Shown here in pieces: positions 28,243 through 36,634 of a DNA stretch of 64,000 bases (its first letter is position 1; the number at the start of each line of letters is the position of its first letter). The notes under the pieces were generated by a model. The model searched no databases and was not told where the DNA came from. It worked only from the letters and a program-made list of their open reading frames with translations. This DNA is from JAEXOD01 sp964652025 (GTDB lineage: Bacteria; Bacteroidota; Ignavibacteria; Ignavibacteriales; Melioribacteraceae). The DNA is taken from the NCBI GenBank assembly GCA_964652025.1, contig CAZYZX010000003.1, positions 1-64,000 on the forward strand, read 5' to 3'. Made by a program: the position numbers and the translations under genes.

Positions 28243-29723
28243 TGAACAATTCCGAAAATTTTTACTCTCTTACTTTCTCTAAACCTTCTTTATTAGCAGA
28301 TTATTTTTCTAATATTATTACTGCCCAAAAACTTATGCACGAAAGGCAAAAGCTTGGGCAGTTTTTTACACCAATTAACACTGCCCTTAAATTTGTAGAT
28401 TTTTTTAATTATAAAACAAATAAAACAAAAATTAAAATTTGTGAACCCGCTTGCGGAACTGCAATTTTATCTGCTGCTTTTATAGAAAAACTTTGTACTT
28501 TTAATAAAGTTTCTGCTATTGAACTTACTTGCTATGAAATTGATGACTCTATTTTAAACTACACTAATTTAGTATTACAAAAATTAAAAGATTATTGTGA
28601 ACATAATGGTGTTAGTTTTAATTATTCATTAATAAATAAAGATTTTATTTTAGAAAACAAACACATTTTTGATGATGATGTTAATAATGGGTATTATGAT
28701 GTAGTTATCTCTAATCCTCCCTTTTTTAAACTAAACAATTATGATAACAGAGTTAAAATTGCACAAAAAATAATTTTCGGTTTACCTAATATTTATACTA
28801 TTTTTTATTATATATCTACAAAAATAGTTAAAAATAATGGGCACCTTTTATTTCTAATTCCGCGTAGCTTTTGCTCAGGTAGCTTTTTTAAGCAATATAG
28901 AAACCAGTTTGTAGATTACATTAAATTTAACAAAATATTTCACTTTGCCGCTGATAACAAAATTTTTGATAGCCATAGTGTATTATACGAGTTTATTTTA
29001 CTTCATTCACAAAAAAAGAAAGCTACTACTTACAACATAAAAATAAGCCATGCGGATAAAATAGATAATATAACCAATATTACTTATAATTATAGATTTA
29101 ATATTAATACTAATTTATTACCCCTTGCAGCTTCAAAAAAAGATTTAGCAATACTTAAAAAAATTGGGAAATTTAATAACACATTAAAAAGCTTAGGGTT
29201 TAATGTTATTTATAAACAATTAATAATTACAGAAGTTGAAAATAAATTAACTTCAATTAGTGATAAAAATACTATCCCGGTAATTTGGCTACACAACATC
29301 GAAAGCAAAAAATTTATATTCCCAATGGATTATAAATATCCAAATTATATTAAAAACTCTAAAAAAATTAAGCAATATACTATACCCAATAAAAACTATA
29401 TTTTTTTTAGAAGGTATAACAATAACGATTACATAACCAGAATTAAAAGTGCGGTATATTTACGATATATAAAGTTTTATGATGAATTAGCTATAGATAG
29501 ACTTGTTGGAGTACTTTATACAGAAAATGCGGATATAACAGAAGAAACATATATTGGTATTTCTGAATATATAAATAGCGAGTTTGTTAACAGCTATTTT
29601 AGAATGATAAATGGAATTATTAATGTTACTGGAGATATGATTTTAGACCTACCCGTACCAGATATAAGCGTATTAAATAAAATGGGAAGACAAAAATCTT
29701 CCCAATATTCTAATAACATGTAA
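28242..29723 (+). CDS. N6-adenine DNA methyltransferase (gamma class, TaqI-like), no partner nuclease adjacent
   Basis: A 493-residue methylase. RQKLGQFFTP (36-45) is the typical pre-motif of N6 DNA methylases, motif I is EPACGTA (about 68-74), and the catalytic NPPF is near 160-163 in VVISNPPFFKL. Motif I before motif IV gives the gamma class. The C-terminal half is probably the target-recognition domain. It is too short to include a fused nuclease, and no endonuclease gene adjoins it, so it may be an orphan or the survivor of a restriction system. The last codons contain a perfect hairpin that can end the convergent gene. Confidence 0.85.
   Translation: MNNSENFYSLTFSKPSLLADYFSNIITAQKLMHERQKLGQFFTPINTALKFVDFFNYKTNKTKIKICEPACGTAILSAAFIEKLCTFNKVSAIELTCYEIDDSILNYTNLVLQKLKDYCEHNGVSFNYSLINKDFILENKHIFDDDVNNGYYDVVISNPPFFKLNNYDNRVKIAQKIIFGLPNIYTIFYYISTKIVKNNGHLLFLIPRSFCSGSFFKQYRNQFVDYIKFNKIFHFAADNKIFDSHSVLYEFILLHSQKKKATTYNIKISHADKIDNITNITYNYRFNINTNLLPLAASKKDLAILKKIGKFNNTLKSLGFNVIYKQLIITEVENKLTSISDKNTIPVIWLHNIESKKFIFPMDYKYPNYIKNSKKIKQYTIPNKNYIFFRRYNNNDYITRIKSAVYLRYIKFYDELAIDRLVGVLYTENADITEETYIGISEYINSEFVNSYFRMINGIINVTGDMILDLPVPDISVLNKMGRQKSSQYSNNM
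29683..29704 (-). terminator. Terminator for the convergent transporter gene, inside the methylase 3' end
   Basis: TGGGAAGA and TCTTCCCA form a perfect 8-bp stem with a 6-base loop. On the minus strand it is followed by ATTTTATTT, a modest T tract, 35 bp after the stop of the 29740-30948 gene. On the plus strand it is coding sequence with no T tract. Confidence 0.5.
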
Positions 29724-29739
29724 AATAAATTTTTATCTA

Positions 29740-30948
29740 CTATTTATTCTTCTTTTCTATTTCCTGCACTTTATTTTTGCTAACATCTAACACACCAACC
29801 ATTAAACCTAATGTGGTTACAAAAGCTCCTATAATTTGATAAGTAGTAACATCTTTACCAAATAAAAACATAACTAACGGCAATAAGGCTAAGTAAACAT
29901 TGGTATAAGGTACCCAATAATGTGCAGCAAACCGAGATAGTTTAAAGAAACCAAAACTATAAATATATCCTGTTAACCCTGCTGCCACTACAAATAAAAT
30001 AGGCAACCAGTTATTAGGTATAATACTACCATCAAACAAAGCAAAAAATCTGTGAAACTCTGCTTTTTTAAATGCTTCTTTAATTCTTTCTTTCTCTTTA
30101 TCAGTTAAATTTTCTGCAATTATATAATTATTATCTTTTTTAGAATAATATTTTTGCAAAACAGTTAAATGAGCAGGATCATCAGCTTGTTTAAGTTTTG
30201 TGATTACTCTTGTTTCAAATTCTTTAGCATTAACTTTATCTGGTAAATTTACATTTAAATAATTACCAAGTATCGGGAATAAAACAATAGCTAAAGAAAT
30301 AAAAACCATTTTCCAAATTTCCCGCCAAACAACAAGTGCATTTGGTCCAACACCTTTTAATGCGGTTTGTACAGTTTTGTTATTTAAAACTTGTTGGCTA
30401 CATAAACAGCAATTAATAATAATAATCCAAATAATAGCGTTTGTATCTAAAACTGCTTTAGGATCGTTTGAATGACCTAACATTACCGGAATGTGTGGAA
30501 TTGTTAATCCAGCAACAACTAAAAAAACACCTATCCAATGCTCTTTTCTAATTTCTGCATTAAATAAAAACTTACCAAAAAAAGGTAAAAAAGCTAAATA
30601 AACATTAACGTATGGGGCATAAATATGAGGAGAGTAATATCTTGGCAAATAGAAAAAGCCAATATTTTCTATAACTCCGGTAAATGCACAAATAATAATT
30701 GTTATCATAGAAATTACGCCGGGCCATAAATATTTTATCTCTTTTCCTTTTATAACTTCTATTACAACTGCTATTACAGCCCAAGCTAATTTAGAAACTT
30801 CGCGCCACCAAGTCATAATACCTGGAGTAACACCCACCTCTTTATCACCAACAAACTCTCTTTGATTTCCCATCCAATTAAGGATGTACTGACCTCCTAA
30901 GCCACCATTAATTATCATTAACCATAATATTAAAATTATCCATTCCAT
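29740..30948 (-). CDS. Multi-pass membrane protein, DMT/EamA-like transporter candidate
   Basis: A 402-residue protein with about ten hydrophobic helices and one long polar insertion (about 235-300). The two halves are related: FYLPRYYSPHIYAPYVNVYL (first half) mirrors FFKLSRFAAHYWVPYTNVYL (second half), each followed by a helix and a G-rich end. This inverted or tandem repeat architecture is typical of drug/metabolite transporters. A rhamnose-transporter-like (RhaT) relationship is possible but not shown. The substrate is unknown. It stands alone. Confidence 0.6.
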   Translation of the reverse strand: MEWIILILWLMIINGGLGGQYILNWMGNQREFVGDKEVGVTPGIMTWWREVSKLAWAVIAVVIEVIKGKEIKYLWPGVISMITIIICAFTGVIENIGFFYLPRYYSPHIYAPYVNVYLAFLPFFGKFLFNAEIRKEHWIGVFLVVAGLTIPHIPVMLGHSNDPKAVLDTNAIIWIIIINCCLCSQQVLNNKTVQTALKGVGPNALVVWREIWKMVFISLAIVLFPILGNYLNVNLPDKVNAKEFETRVITKLKQADDPAHLTVLQKYYSKKDNNYIIAENLTDKEKERIKEAFKKAEFHRFFALFDGSIIPNNWLPILFVVAAGLTGYIYSFGFFKLSRFAAHYWVPYTNVYLALLPLVMFLFGKDVTTYQIIGAFVTTLGLMVGVLDVSKNKVQEIEKKNK

Positions 30949-31082
30949 ATACTGTAGTAACCTTAAAATTAAATCTATATAATTTGTGTAAGGGTGTTCA
31001 AAATAAGATTTTTTTTAATAATATCCAAAATCTAAAAACAGATATTTTTGTTTTTTTTGCTTATGGTTTATTTTTTTATTAT

Positions 31083-31090
31083 TATATTTG
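31083..31090 (+). promoter_or_regulatory. Candidate -7 element for the 31124-31390 gene
   Basis: TATATTTG fits TAnnTTTG, with a T-rich run ending TTTTG near 31055-31059 as a possible -33 region. If real, transcription begins after 31090, which favours the ATG at 31124 over the in-frame TTG at 31088. Confidence 0.35.
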
Positions 31091-31123
31091 TGTAGTAAAT
31101 ATAAAATAAATAGGATGTTAAAA

Positions 31124-31390
31124 ATGACAACATTACCTCCTTCTAGCATAAAAAAATTTAGTGATAATACGCCCGAAAAAAAAGCTTATAATTTAGCAGA
31201 TTCACTTCAAAACTACTTACCTCTATCTGCCGATAGAAACAGATTAGGCTTTAATTTATATAGATTTTTAATTGGCGAGGGGGAAACTATAGAAACAATT
31301 GTTAAAACAGGCAAATTTAAATTAGAAGGAATTAGCAGAGAGGAATTTACTAAACTTTTACAAACAGAAGTTGATAAATTAAAAGTTTAG
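31124..31390 (+). CDS. Small hypothetical protein
   Basis: An 88-residue, largely helical soluble protein that I do not recognise. The start is placed at ATG 31124 because AGGA lies 8 bases upstream. Earlier in-frame starts (TTG 31088, ATG 31115) lack a site, and the first lies inside a candidate promoter. Features are an N-terminal TLPPSSIKKF, a charged middle and a C-terminal helix FTKLLQTEVDKLKV. Its 3' end overlaps the convergent LOG-family gene by 12 bp. Confidence 0.6.
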   Translation: MTTLPPSSIKKFSDNTPEKKAYNLADSLQNYLPLSADRNRLGFNLYRFLIGEGETIETIVKTGKFKLEGISREEFTKLLQTEVDKLKV

Positions 31391-32044
31391 CATCGGCATT
31401 TTATCTTTGTAAAAATTAGTAAATAGTTCTCCAATTTCTTTAGGGTTATCAGAAACTATAAAACTGTTTAAATCTTTTGTATCAACATAACCAAATTCGC
31501 TTTGTATTTTGGTTAACCAATTAAGCAACCCACTCCAATAAACACTGCCAACTAAAACAATTGGTACATTATTAGTGTGGTAAACTCTTCTTTGTGCAAG
31601 AATTGTAAAAAGCTCGTCAATAGTACCTATACCACCCGGTAAAACAACAAAACCTAATGCCACTTTAGTCATGCAAATTTTTCTAAACGAAAAATACTTA
31701 AACCTAATGTCTTTATCTCTATCAATATATTTATTAGAAAATATATCATCATGTTTAATATTAACACCACAACTACTTCCAAAATTTTCTGCAGCACCTC
31801 TATTAACTGCTTCCATTAAGCCCGGTCCACCACCAGTAATTACTCCAAAATTTCGGCTTGCTATTTCTGCAGCAATATTATAAGCTAATTTATAGTAAAA
31901 GTCTTCATCTTTTGCCTTACTTGCACCAAAAAAAACTACACTTGGTTTTATACGCAAAAGCTTACTAATACCATCAAAATAATCTTGAGTATAATCAACT
32001 AATAAATTAAACTCGTCATTTATAAGTTTGCTGCTAAAATTCAT
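31379..32044 (-). CDS. TIGR00730-family Rossmann-fold protein (LOG family)
   Basis: A 221-residue protein with the LOG signatures GGGPGLMEAVNRGA and LPGGIGTIDELF (PGGxGTxxE). Well-studied relatives are cytokinin riboside 5'-monophosphate phosphoribohydrolases, which release base from nucleoside monophosphates. The bacterial substrate here is not known. The remaining C-terminal part is the usual alpha/beta extension. It lies 3 bp after the gene at 32048-32491, so the two are co-transcribed. Confidence 0.9.
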   Translation of the reverse strand: MNFSSKLINDEFNLLVDYTQDYFDGISKLLRIKPSVVFFGASKAKDEDFYYKLAYNIAAEIASRNFGVITGGGPGLMEAVNRGAAENFGSSCGVNIKHDDIFSNKYIDRDKDIRFKYFSFRKICMTKVALGFVVLPGGIGTIDELFTILAQRRVYHTNNVPIVLVGSVYWSGLLNWLTKIQSEFGYVDTKDLNSFIVSDNPKEIGELFTNFYKDKMPMLNF

Positions 32045-32047
32045 AAA

Positions 32048-32491
32048 TTAGTCCTTACCGTAGTTAATTTTGTTTTCACCATATTTATTAACAGTAATTC
32101 TTGTAGTGTAAAAATTAATGTTACTTTTCATATTATCGTTTAAAACAACAAATCTTTTATTACCTTTATTTAGTTCTTCTCGCGTTTCTCTCGGTTTTTC
32201 TGTTCGCCGTTTCCTATCCTTTCCTTTATATTCCTCTCCAACAGATGTTAATCTATATTTATTTTTAACATCAGGCACTTTTGGTTTTGTATTTTCTTGT
32301 AATTGTTTTTCTGAACGATTAGATTTAGGCTTTTTTCTAACCTTTGTTACCACTTTGCTAGGGGTTGGTTGTGGCTGTTCTTCAATTTTTACCACAAACA
32401 CTTTTCTAACAATGCCAGAAACAACAATAACAACAAATAAAAAACCTGTTGCATATAATAAAATAGTTGATATAATTGGTACTAATTCCAT
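32048..32491 (-). CDS. Hypothetical single-pass membrane protein with basic tail
   Basis: A 147-residue protein with one N-terminal transmembrane helix (about 5-28), then a Pro-, Lys- and Arg-rich cytoplasmic-looking region (KVRKKPKSNRSEKQ, KGKDRKRRTEKPRETREE). I do not recognise it. The high positive charge could mean contact with nucleic acid or acidic phospholipids, which is only a guess. Upstream are 221 bp of very AT-rich DNA without a gene. Confidence 0.55.
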   Translation of the reverse strand: MELVPIISTILLYATGFLFVVIVVSGIVRKVFVVKIEEQPQPTPSKVVTKVRKKPKSNRSEKQLQENTKPKVPDVKNKYRLTSVGEEYKGKDRKRRTEKPRETREELNKGNKRFVVLNDNMKSNINFYTTRITVNKYGENKINYGKD

Positions 32492-32637
32492 ATTTCACAA
32501 AATTGTTAAATTAAATTATATCAAAAATTATGCCTTGTAAACACTTTATTTTATAATCACTTAAATATAATTTTTAACTAACAGAGTGTATCATTTTAAG
32601 AAACAATATTAAAATAATACAATATTAATATTTTACT

Positions 32638-32663
32638 TTTAATATATTATAAAATATATTAAA
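32638..32663. promoter_or_regulatory. AT-only perfect palindrome in an intergenic region
   Basis: TTTAATATATT (32638-32648) and AATATATTAAA (32653-32663) are perfect inverted copies with a 4-base spacer. It lies 50 bp before the 32713 start in a divergent intergenic gap. It could be an operator; with only A and T, chance cannot be excluded. Confidence 0.3.
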
Positions 32664-32712
32664 TTAACGGTATATAGTTAAAATTAGTTTAACTTAAAAG
32701 AGAGGTAAAAAA

Positions 32713-33129
32713 TTGGATGTTTTAGATAAAAGCCATTATTTTAGGGGTGTTTTATTATTAATGAGAAAAGATTTTAAAGTATCCCCAGAAGAAAAAAAAT
32801 TTGTATTTAAATTAGGAAAAACATTAGGCTTTGATAAAGAATTTGTAGAAGATTCTATAAGAGATATATTATCAAACGATTTTATAGATGAAACCCCACC
32901 CAAGTTTACAAATCAAAAAATTGCAGAGTGCTTTATTAAAGATGGGATGAAGTTAATTTATACAGATAGAAATATAGACCCAAATGAACTAAATTTTTTA
33001 GAAAAAACAGCGTTGGTTAATCAAATTAGCATGGAATGGTTTAATAAAATAATTTTTGATGAAAAGAATAAACATAAACCAAATGAACTTGAACCAGAGT
33101 TAGAAATTAAAACATTTATAGAAAATTAA
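32713..33129 (+). CDS. Small helical protein, possibly TerB-like
   Basis: A 138-residue soluble helical protein. The start is TTG, supported by AGAGAGG 6 bases upstream (TAAAAGAGAGGTAAAAAA-TTG). The arrangement KDFKVSPEEKKFVFKLGKTL followed by IKDGMKLIYTDRNIDPNELNF recalls the two acidic helical repeats of TerB-like domains (D-x-x-x-x-x-E-x-x-F/L), but this is a weak resemblance. No tellurite-resistance genes are nearby. Confidence 0.6.
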   Translation: MDVLDKSHYFRGVLLLMRKDFKVSPEEKKFVFKLGKTLGFDKEFVEDSIRDILSNDFIDETPPKFTNQKIAECFIKDGMKLIYTDRNIDPNELNFLEKTALVNQISMEWFNKIIFDEKNKHKPNELEPELEIKTFIEN

Positions 33130-33193
33130 AATAACCTTTAAAATAAAAAAAGGGCTGTAAAACAACCCCTTAAAAACAAAATACTTATAAAAA

Positions 33194-33397
33194 TTAAGCT
33201 TTTTTAGCGTACTTTTTCATAAATCTTTCAACTCTACCGGTGGAATCGATTATCTTTTGTTTACCGGTAAAAAACGGATGACAAGCAGAGCAAATTTCTA
33301 ACTTAATTTGGCTAACCGTTGAGCGAGTTTCAAAAGTATTTCCGCATACGCAAGTTACTGTACATTTTCTATAAGCAGGATGAATACCTTTTTTCAT
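33194..33397 (-). CDS. rpmE: 50S ribosomal protein L31 (zinc-binding form)
   Basis: A 67-residue L31 with the zinc ligands C16-V-C18 and C36-x2-C39 and the conserved HPFFTGKQKIIDSTGRVERF. It is a component of the large subunit near the central protuberance. C12 is an additional cysteine. The start is supported by AGGAG ten bases upstream. It stands alone between convergent and unrelated genes. Confidence 0.97.
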   Translation of the reverse strand: MKKGIHPAYRKCTVTCVCGNTFETRSTVSQIKLEICSACHPFFTGKQKIIDSTGRVERFMKKYAKKA

Positions 33398-33463
33398 TTA
33401 ATCACATCTCCTAAAATTTAAGATTTTAAATTTAATACATTTTTTAATAAAAATCAAATAACT

Positions 33464-34123
33464 TTATTTTGATTTTTTATTTGCAGCTTTTTTTAAGGAG
33501 TCCATCTTAGCTTTTAATTGCGTTACATCTTCTTTTTTGTTCGGTTTTACCAAATATTCGTCAAAAGGATAAAGATTATCGCCATCGCTAACTAATCTTA
33601 CACGAGAATTATTTTCGCTAATCTTTTGGTCGCCACTTATTACTTTATCTAAATCTAATGATTTAGATTCATCTAAAAGAAGCGGTTTATTAGTTTTTTT
33701 AACAACATCGTTATTTTGAACTACAACTGCATAAGTCTTTTTTTCTACCTTAACATTGCTATTTTGTTTGCTTTCTCCAATGGCTGCTTTATTTACTACA
33801 ATTTCTTGAATTTTTATAGTATCGCTGTTTTTACCGCTTAAAGCAATTTTGGGGGGATTTTCAAATAAAAATAAATCCCTGTTATCATTGCCTGTAAATA
33901 ATAAAAATAATAAGACTATAGAAACCGTAACAGCTGCTGGGGTAAAAATATAAAGCCATTTAGAAAAAGTTTTAGTTTCTTTCTTTTCTAAATTACCATT
34001 ATTAATTTTTACCATTAAATTATACTCAAAATTATCCGGAGCATCTACTTTAGGAAGCTCTTTAAGAAGGTTAATTAATGGTTCAAACTTCTTTTCTTCA
34101 TCGTAGTATAAATTATCTTTCAT
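33464..34123 (-). CDS. Putative anti-sigma factor / single-pass membrane protein
   Basis: A 219-residue protein with a 55-residue cytoplasmic N-terminal part, one transmembrane helix (about 56-77) and a polar extracytoplasmic domain rich in Lys, Asn and Val. It begins 4 bp after an ECF sigma factor gene, the usual place for an anti-sigma factor. The zinc motif HxxxCxxC of ZAS-type anti-sigma factors is absent, so the assignment rests on topology and position. Confidence 0.6.
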   Translation of the reverse strand: MKDNLYYDEEKKFEPLINLLKELPKVDAPDNFEYNLMVKINNGNLEKKETKTFSKWLYIFTPAAVTVSIVLLFLLFTGNDNRDLFLFENPPKIALSGKNSDTIKIQEIVVNKAAIGESKQNSNVKVEKKTYAVVVQNNDVVKKTNKPLLLDESKSLDLDKVISGDQKISENNSRVRLVSDGDNLYPFDEYLVKPNKKEDVTQLKAKMDSLKKAANKKSK

Positions 34124-34127
34124 AGGC

Positions 34128-34730
34128 TTACTCTTTATAAATCTTTTTTAACAATTTTTGAAGTTTTGTTCTTCCTCTGTTTATTCTAGATTTTACTGTA
34201 CCAATTGATAAATTTTTAATTTCTGCTATCTCTTCGTACGACAATCCTTGTATATCTCGTAAAATAACAACATCCCTATATACAGGTTTAACTTTTAATA
34301 AAGCTTTTTGTATAATTTCATGTTTTATCTTACTATCTAAAACTTCATCCGGTTTCAAAATATTATTATCTTCAATCTGCAAAGCTGGTTCATCACTGTT
34401 TTCACCATTACTTAAGGAAAGTATATTTCGTCTTTTCCTTCTTTTAAGCTCGTTTTTTGCTAAATTTCCTGCAATGGTGTAAATCCATGTGGAAAACTTT
34501 GCAAACGATTTATACGAATCTTTGTTCAAGTAAAATTTAATCATCGTTTCTTGAACAATATCCGCACACACATTTCTATCCCCCACATAACGAAAAACAT
34601 AATTCATCAGTGGGTCTTTATATCTTTTAACCAAAGCTTCAAAATATTCAATATCGTTAGTTTCTTGAAACTTGGCTATTAATTCTTCGTCACTAAGTTC
34701 AATTATTTTCTTTTCCAATATTTGTACCAA
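34128..34730 (-). CDS. ECF-type RNA polymerase sigma factor
   Basis: A 200-residue sigma-70 family factor with only regions 2 and 4. Region 2 has NYVFRYVGDRNVCADIVQET and FSTWIYTIAGNLAKNELKR. Region 4 has VYRDVVILRDIQGLSYEEIA with LSIGTVKSRINRGRTKL as the -35-binding helix-turn-helix. The start is TTG at 34730, with an in-frame stop seven codons upstream and no ATG nearby; a second TTG at 34718 is possible. It probably controls itself and the downstream membrane protein gene. Confidence 0.92.
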   Translation of the reverse strand: MVQILEKKIIELSDEELIAKFQETNDIEYFEALVKRYKDPLMNYVFRYVGDRNVCADIVQETMIKFYLNKDSYKSFAKFSTWIYTIAGNLAKNELKRRKRRNILSLSNGENSDEPALQIEDNNILKPDEVLDSKIKHEIIQKALLKVKPVYRDVVILRDIQGLSYEEIAEIKNLSIGTVKSRINRGRTKLQKLLKKIYKE

Positions 34731-34771
34731 TCTATAATTTAGTTTGTTTCAAAAAAAATAAGTTATTTTAT

Positions 34772-36478
34772 CTAATATTTAAATTCTATAAGTTCTTTTG
34801 CCGTTTTAAGCCCAGTTTCTGTTATCTCTTCTCCGCTTAAAAGTTTTGCTACTTCGTTTAATCTTTCTTCATTAGTTAATTTTTTAACAACGCTAACAAC
34901 TCTATCATTAACTAAACCTTTTTCAACGGCAAAATGTGTATCTGCCAAAGCTGCAATTTGTGGTAAATGTGTTATTGCTATTATTTGGTGATAATTAGCC
35001 AAATTTTTTAGTGCAATTCCAACTTTTTGACCAATACGCCCACTAACGCCTGTATCAATTTCATCAAAAATTAGCAGCGGTAAAGTTTCGTTTTTTGCAA
35101 GAGATGTTTTTAGTGCTAGCATTATTCTGCTAATTTCTCCACCACTTGCAACTTTGGCTAATGGCTTTGGGTCTTCTCCTTTATTTGTAGAAATATAAAA
35201 CTCTACTTCATCGTAACCATTAACGTTATATTTATATTTATTGCCATCACAAATTATATATTTTTCGTTTTCCGTTTCTAATTTTTGCGTAATCCAAACT
35301 TCAAAGCAAGAATTATTTATCCCTAAATAAGTTAAACTTTCCTCAATTTCTTTTTTTAATTTTGCGCTCCCTTCTTTTCTTAAATCACTTATTTTTTTGG
35401 CTAAGCCACCAGCTTGCAAGCGCAAATTATTCAAAGTGTTGTTTAACTCTGTTATTTTTTCACTAAAATTTGTAACAAGCTCTATTTCGGTTTTTATTTT
35501 ATCTTTATATTCTAACACATTTGCTATTGTGCCGCCATATTTCTTTTTTAATCTATTAAAACTTATTAACCTTCCTCTAATTTCTTCTAACTTAGCAGGG
35601 TCTAAATCTATTTTGCTTAGGTAACTTCTAGAAAACTCTGCTATATCTTGTATTAATGCATTTACTGTTTCTATTTCGTTAATCTTTTCTAAATAACCTT
35701 CATCAATTTTAGATAAATCTTGCAACAAGCTTTTTACTTCACTAATCTTGTCGTAAACCGAGTTTTCAGAATCATAAAGTAATTCAAACACTAATGTATT
35801 TAATGAGGTTAATTTTTCAGAGTTTTCTAAGATATTTAATTCTTTTTCTAATTCTTCTTCTTCGCCTAATGCTGGTGATATTTCTTCAATTTCTTTAAGT
35901 TGAAAACTGTATAAATCAAATTTCTCTTTTGCGGTTGCTTCTTTTGCTGTAATTAAATCTAATTCGTTTTTAGTATTGTTTATCTCTGTTAATATTTTTT
36001 TATATTCTTCTTTTAAGCTATTAACATTAATATATTCATCCAAAAAATCAATATGCTTATCGCTACGTAAAAGGGATTGATGCTCGTGCTGTCCGTGTAA
36101 ATCTACTAATAAATCCCCAATTTCTTTTAACATATTTAAGTTAACTGGTGTATCATTTATAAAAATTCTGCTACTTCCTTTTGCAGAAATTTCTCTTCTA
36201 ATAATTAATTCGTTTGTATAATCAATTTCGTTAGTTGCTAAAAGCTCTATTACTTTATTATTACCTGTAATGTCAAAAATCCCTTCTATTATTGCTTTGG
36301 CAGCATCTTTTCTTATAACCTCTGTGCTTGCACGTTCACCTAAAAGAATACCCATCGCACCTATTAAAATAGATTTACCCGCACCGGTTTCACCTGTAAT
36401 AATATTTAACCCTTTCTCGAACTCTACAGTAATACTATCTATTAAAGCGTAATCTTTTATATATAGTGATTTTAGCAT
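34772..36478 (-). CDS. recN: DNA repair protein RecN
   Basis: A 568-residue SMC-like ATPase of usual length that helps in double-strand break repair. Walker A GETGAGKS is near residue 30, the Q-loop/His region DLHGQHEHQSLL near 128, a long coiled coil from about 160 to 370, and the C-terminal signature ASGGEISRIMLALK and DEIDTGVSG near 450-485. It is followed after 41 bp by the sigma factor gene. Confidence 0.95.
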   Translation of the reverse strand: MLKSLYIKDYALIDSITVEFEKGLNIITGETGAGKSILIGAMGILLGERASTEVIRKDAAKAIIEGIFDITGNNKVIELLATNEIDYTNELIIRREISAKGSSRIFINDTPVNLNMLKEIGDLLVDLHGQHEHQSLLRSDKHIDFLDEYINVNSLKEEYKKILTEINNTKNELDLITAKEATAKEKFDLYSFQLKEIEEISPALGEEEELEKELNILENSEKLTSLNTLVFELLYDSENSVYDKISEVKSLLQDLSKIDEGYLEKINEIETVNALIQDIAEFSRSYLSKIDLDPAKLEEIRGRLISFNRLKKKYGGTIANVLEYKDKIKTEIELVTNFSEKITELNNTLNNLRLQAGGLAKKISDLRKEGSAKLKKEIEESLTYLGINNSCFEVWITQKLETENEKYIICDGNKYKYNVNGYDEVEFYISTNKGEDPKPLAKVASGGEISRIMLALKTSLAKNETLPLLIFDEIDTGVSGRIGQKVGIALKNLANYHQIIAITHLPQIAALADTHFAVEKGLVNDRVVSVVKKLTNEERLNEVAKLLSGEEITETGLKTAKELIEFKY

Positions 36479-36573
36479 TACATTTAACGTTAAAAGTTGG
36501 AATTATTTTTTTATTTTAACTTTAAATTTAAGTTAAAATTTATTTTATTACAAAAATTTTGTTTTAGATAGGT

Positions 36574-36605
36574 AAAAAAATGGGCGTTAATTATTATTAA
36601 CGCCC
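36574..36605 (-). terminator. Terminator after the 36635-38479 T9SS gene
   Basis: GGGCGTTAAT (36582-36591) and ATTAACGCCC (36596-36605) pair perfectly, and on the minus strand the stem runs into ATTTTTTTA. It lies 30 bp after the stop codon of the T9SS protein gene. Confidence 0.85.
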
Positions 36606-36634
36606 TAAAAAAATTTTAGATTAAATTTGTAAAA

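Noticed and set aside
31088..31123. Earlier TTG or ATG starts for the small protein at 31124
   Set aside because: The TTG overlaps a likely promoter element, and the ribosome-binding AGGA is spaced for the ATG at 31124.
33150..33176. Terminator hairpin after the TerB-like gene
   Set aside because: Only AAGGG/CCCTT pairs cleanly. The inner part is mismatched and there is no T tract on either side, so I did not list it.
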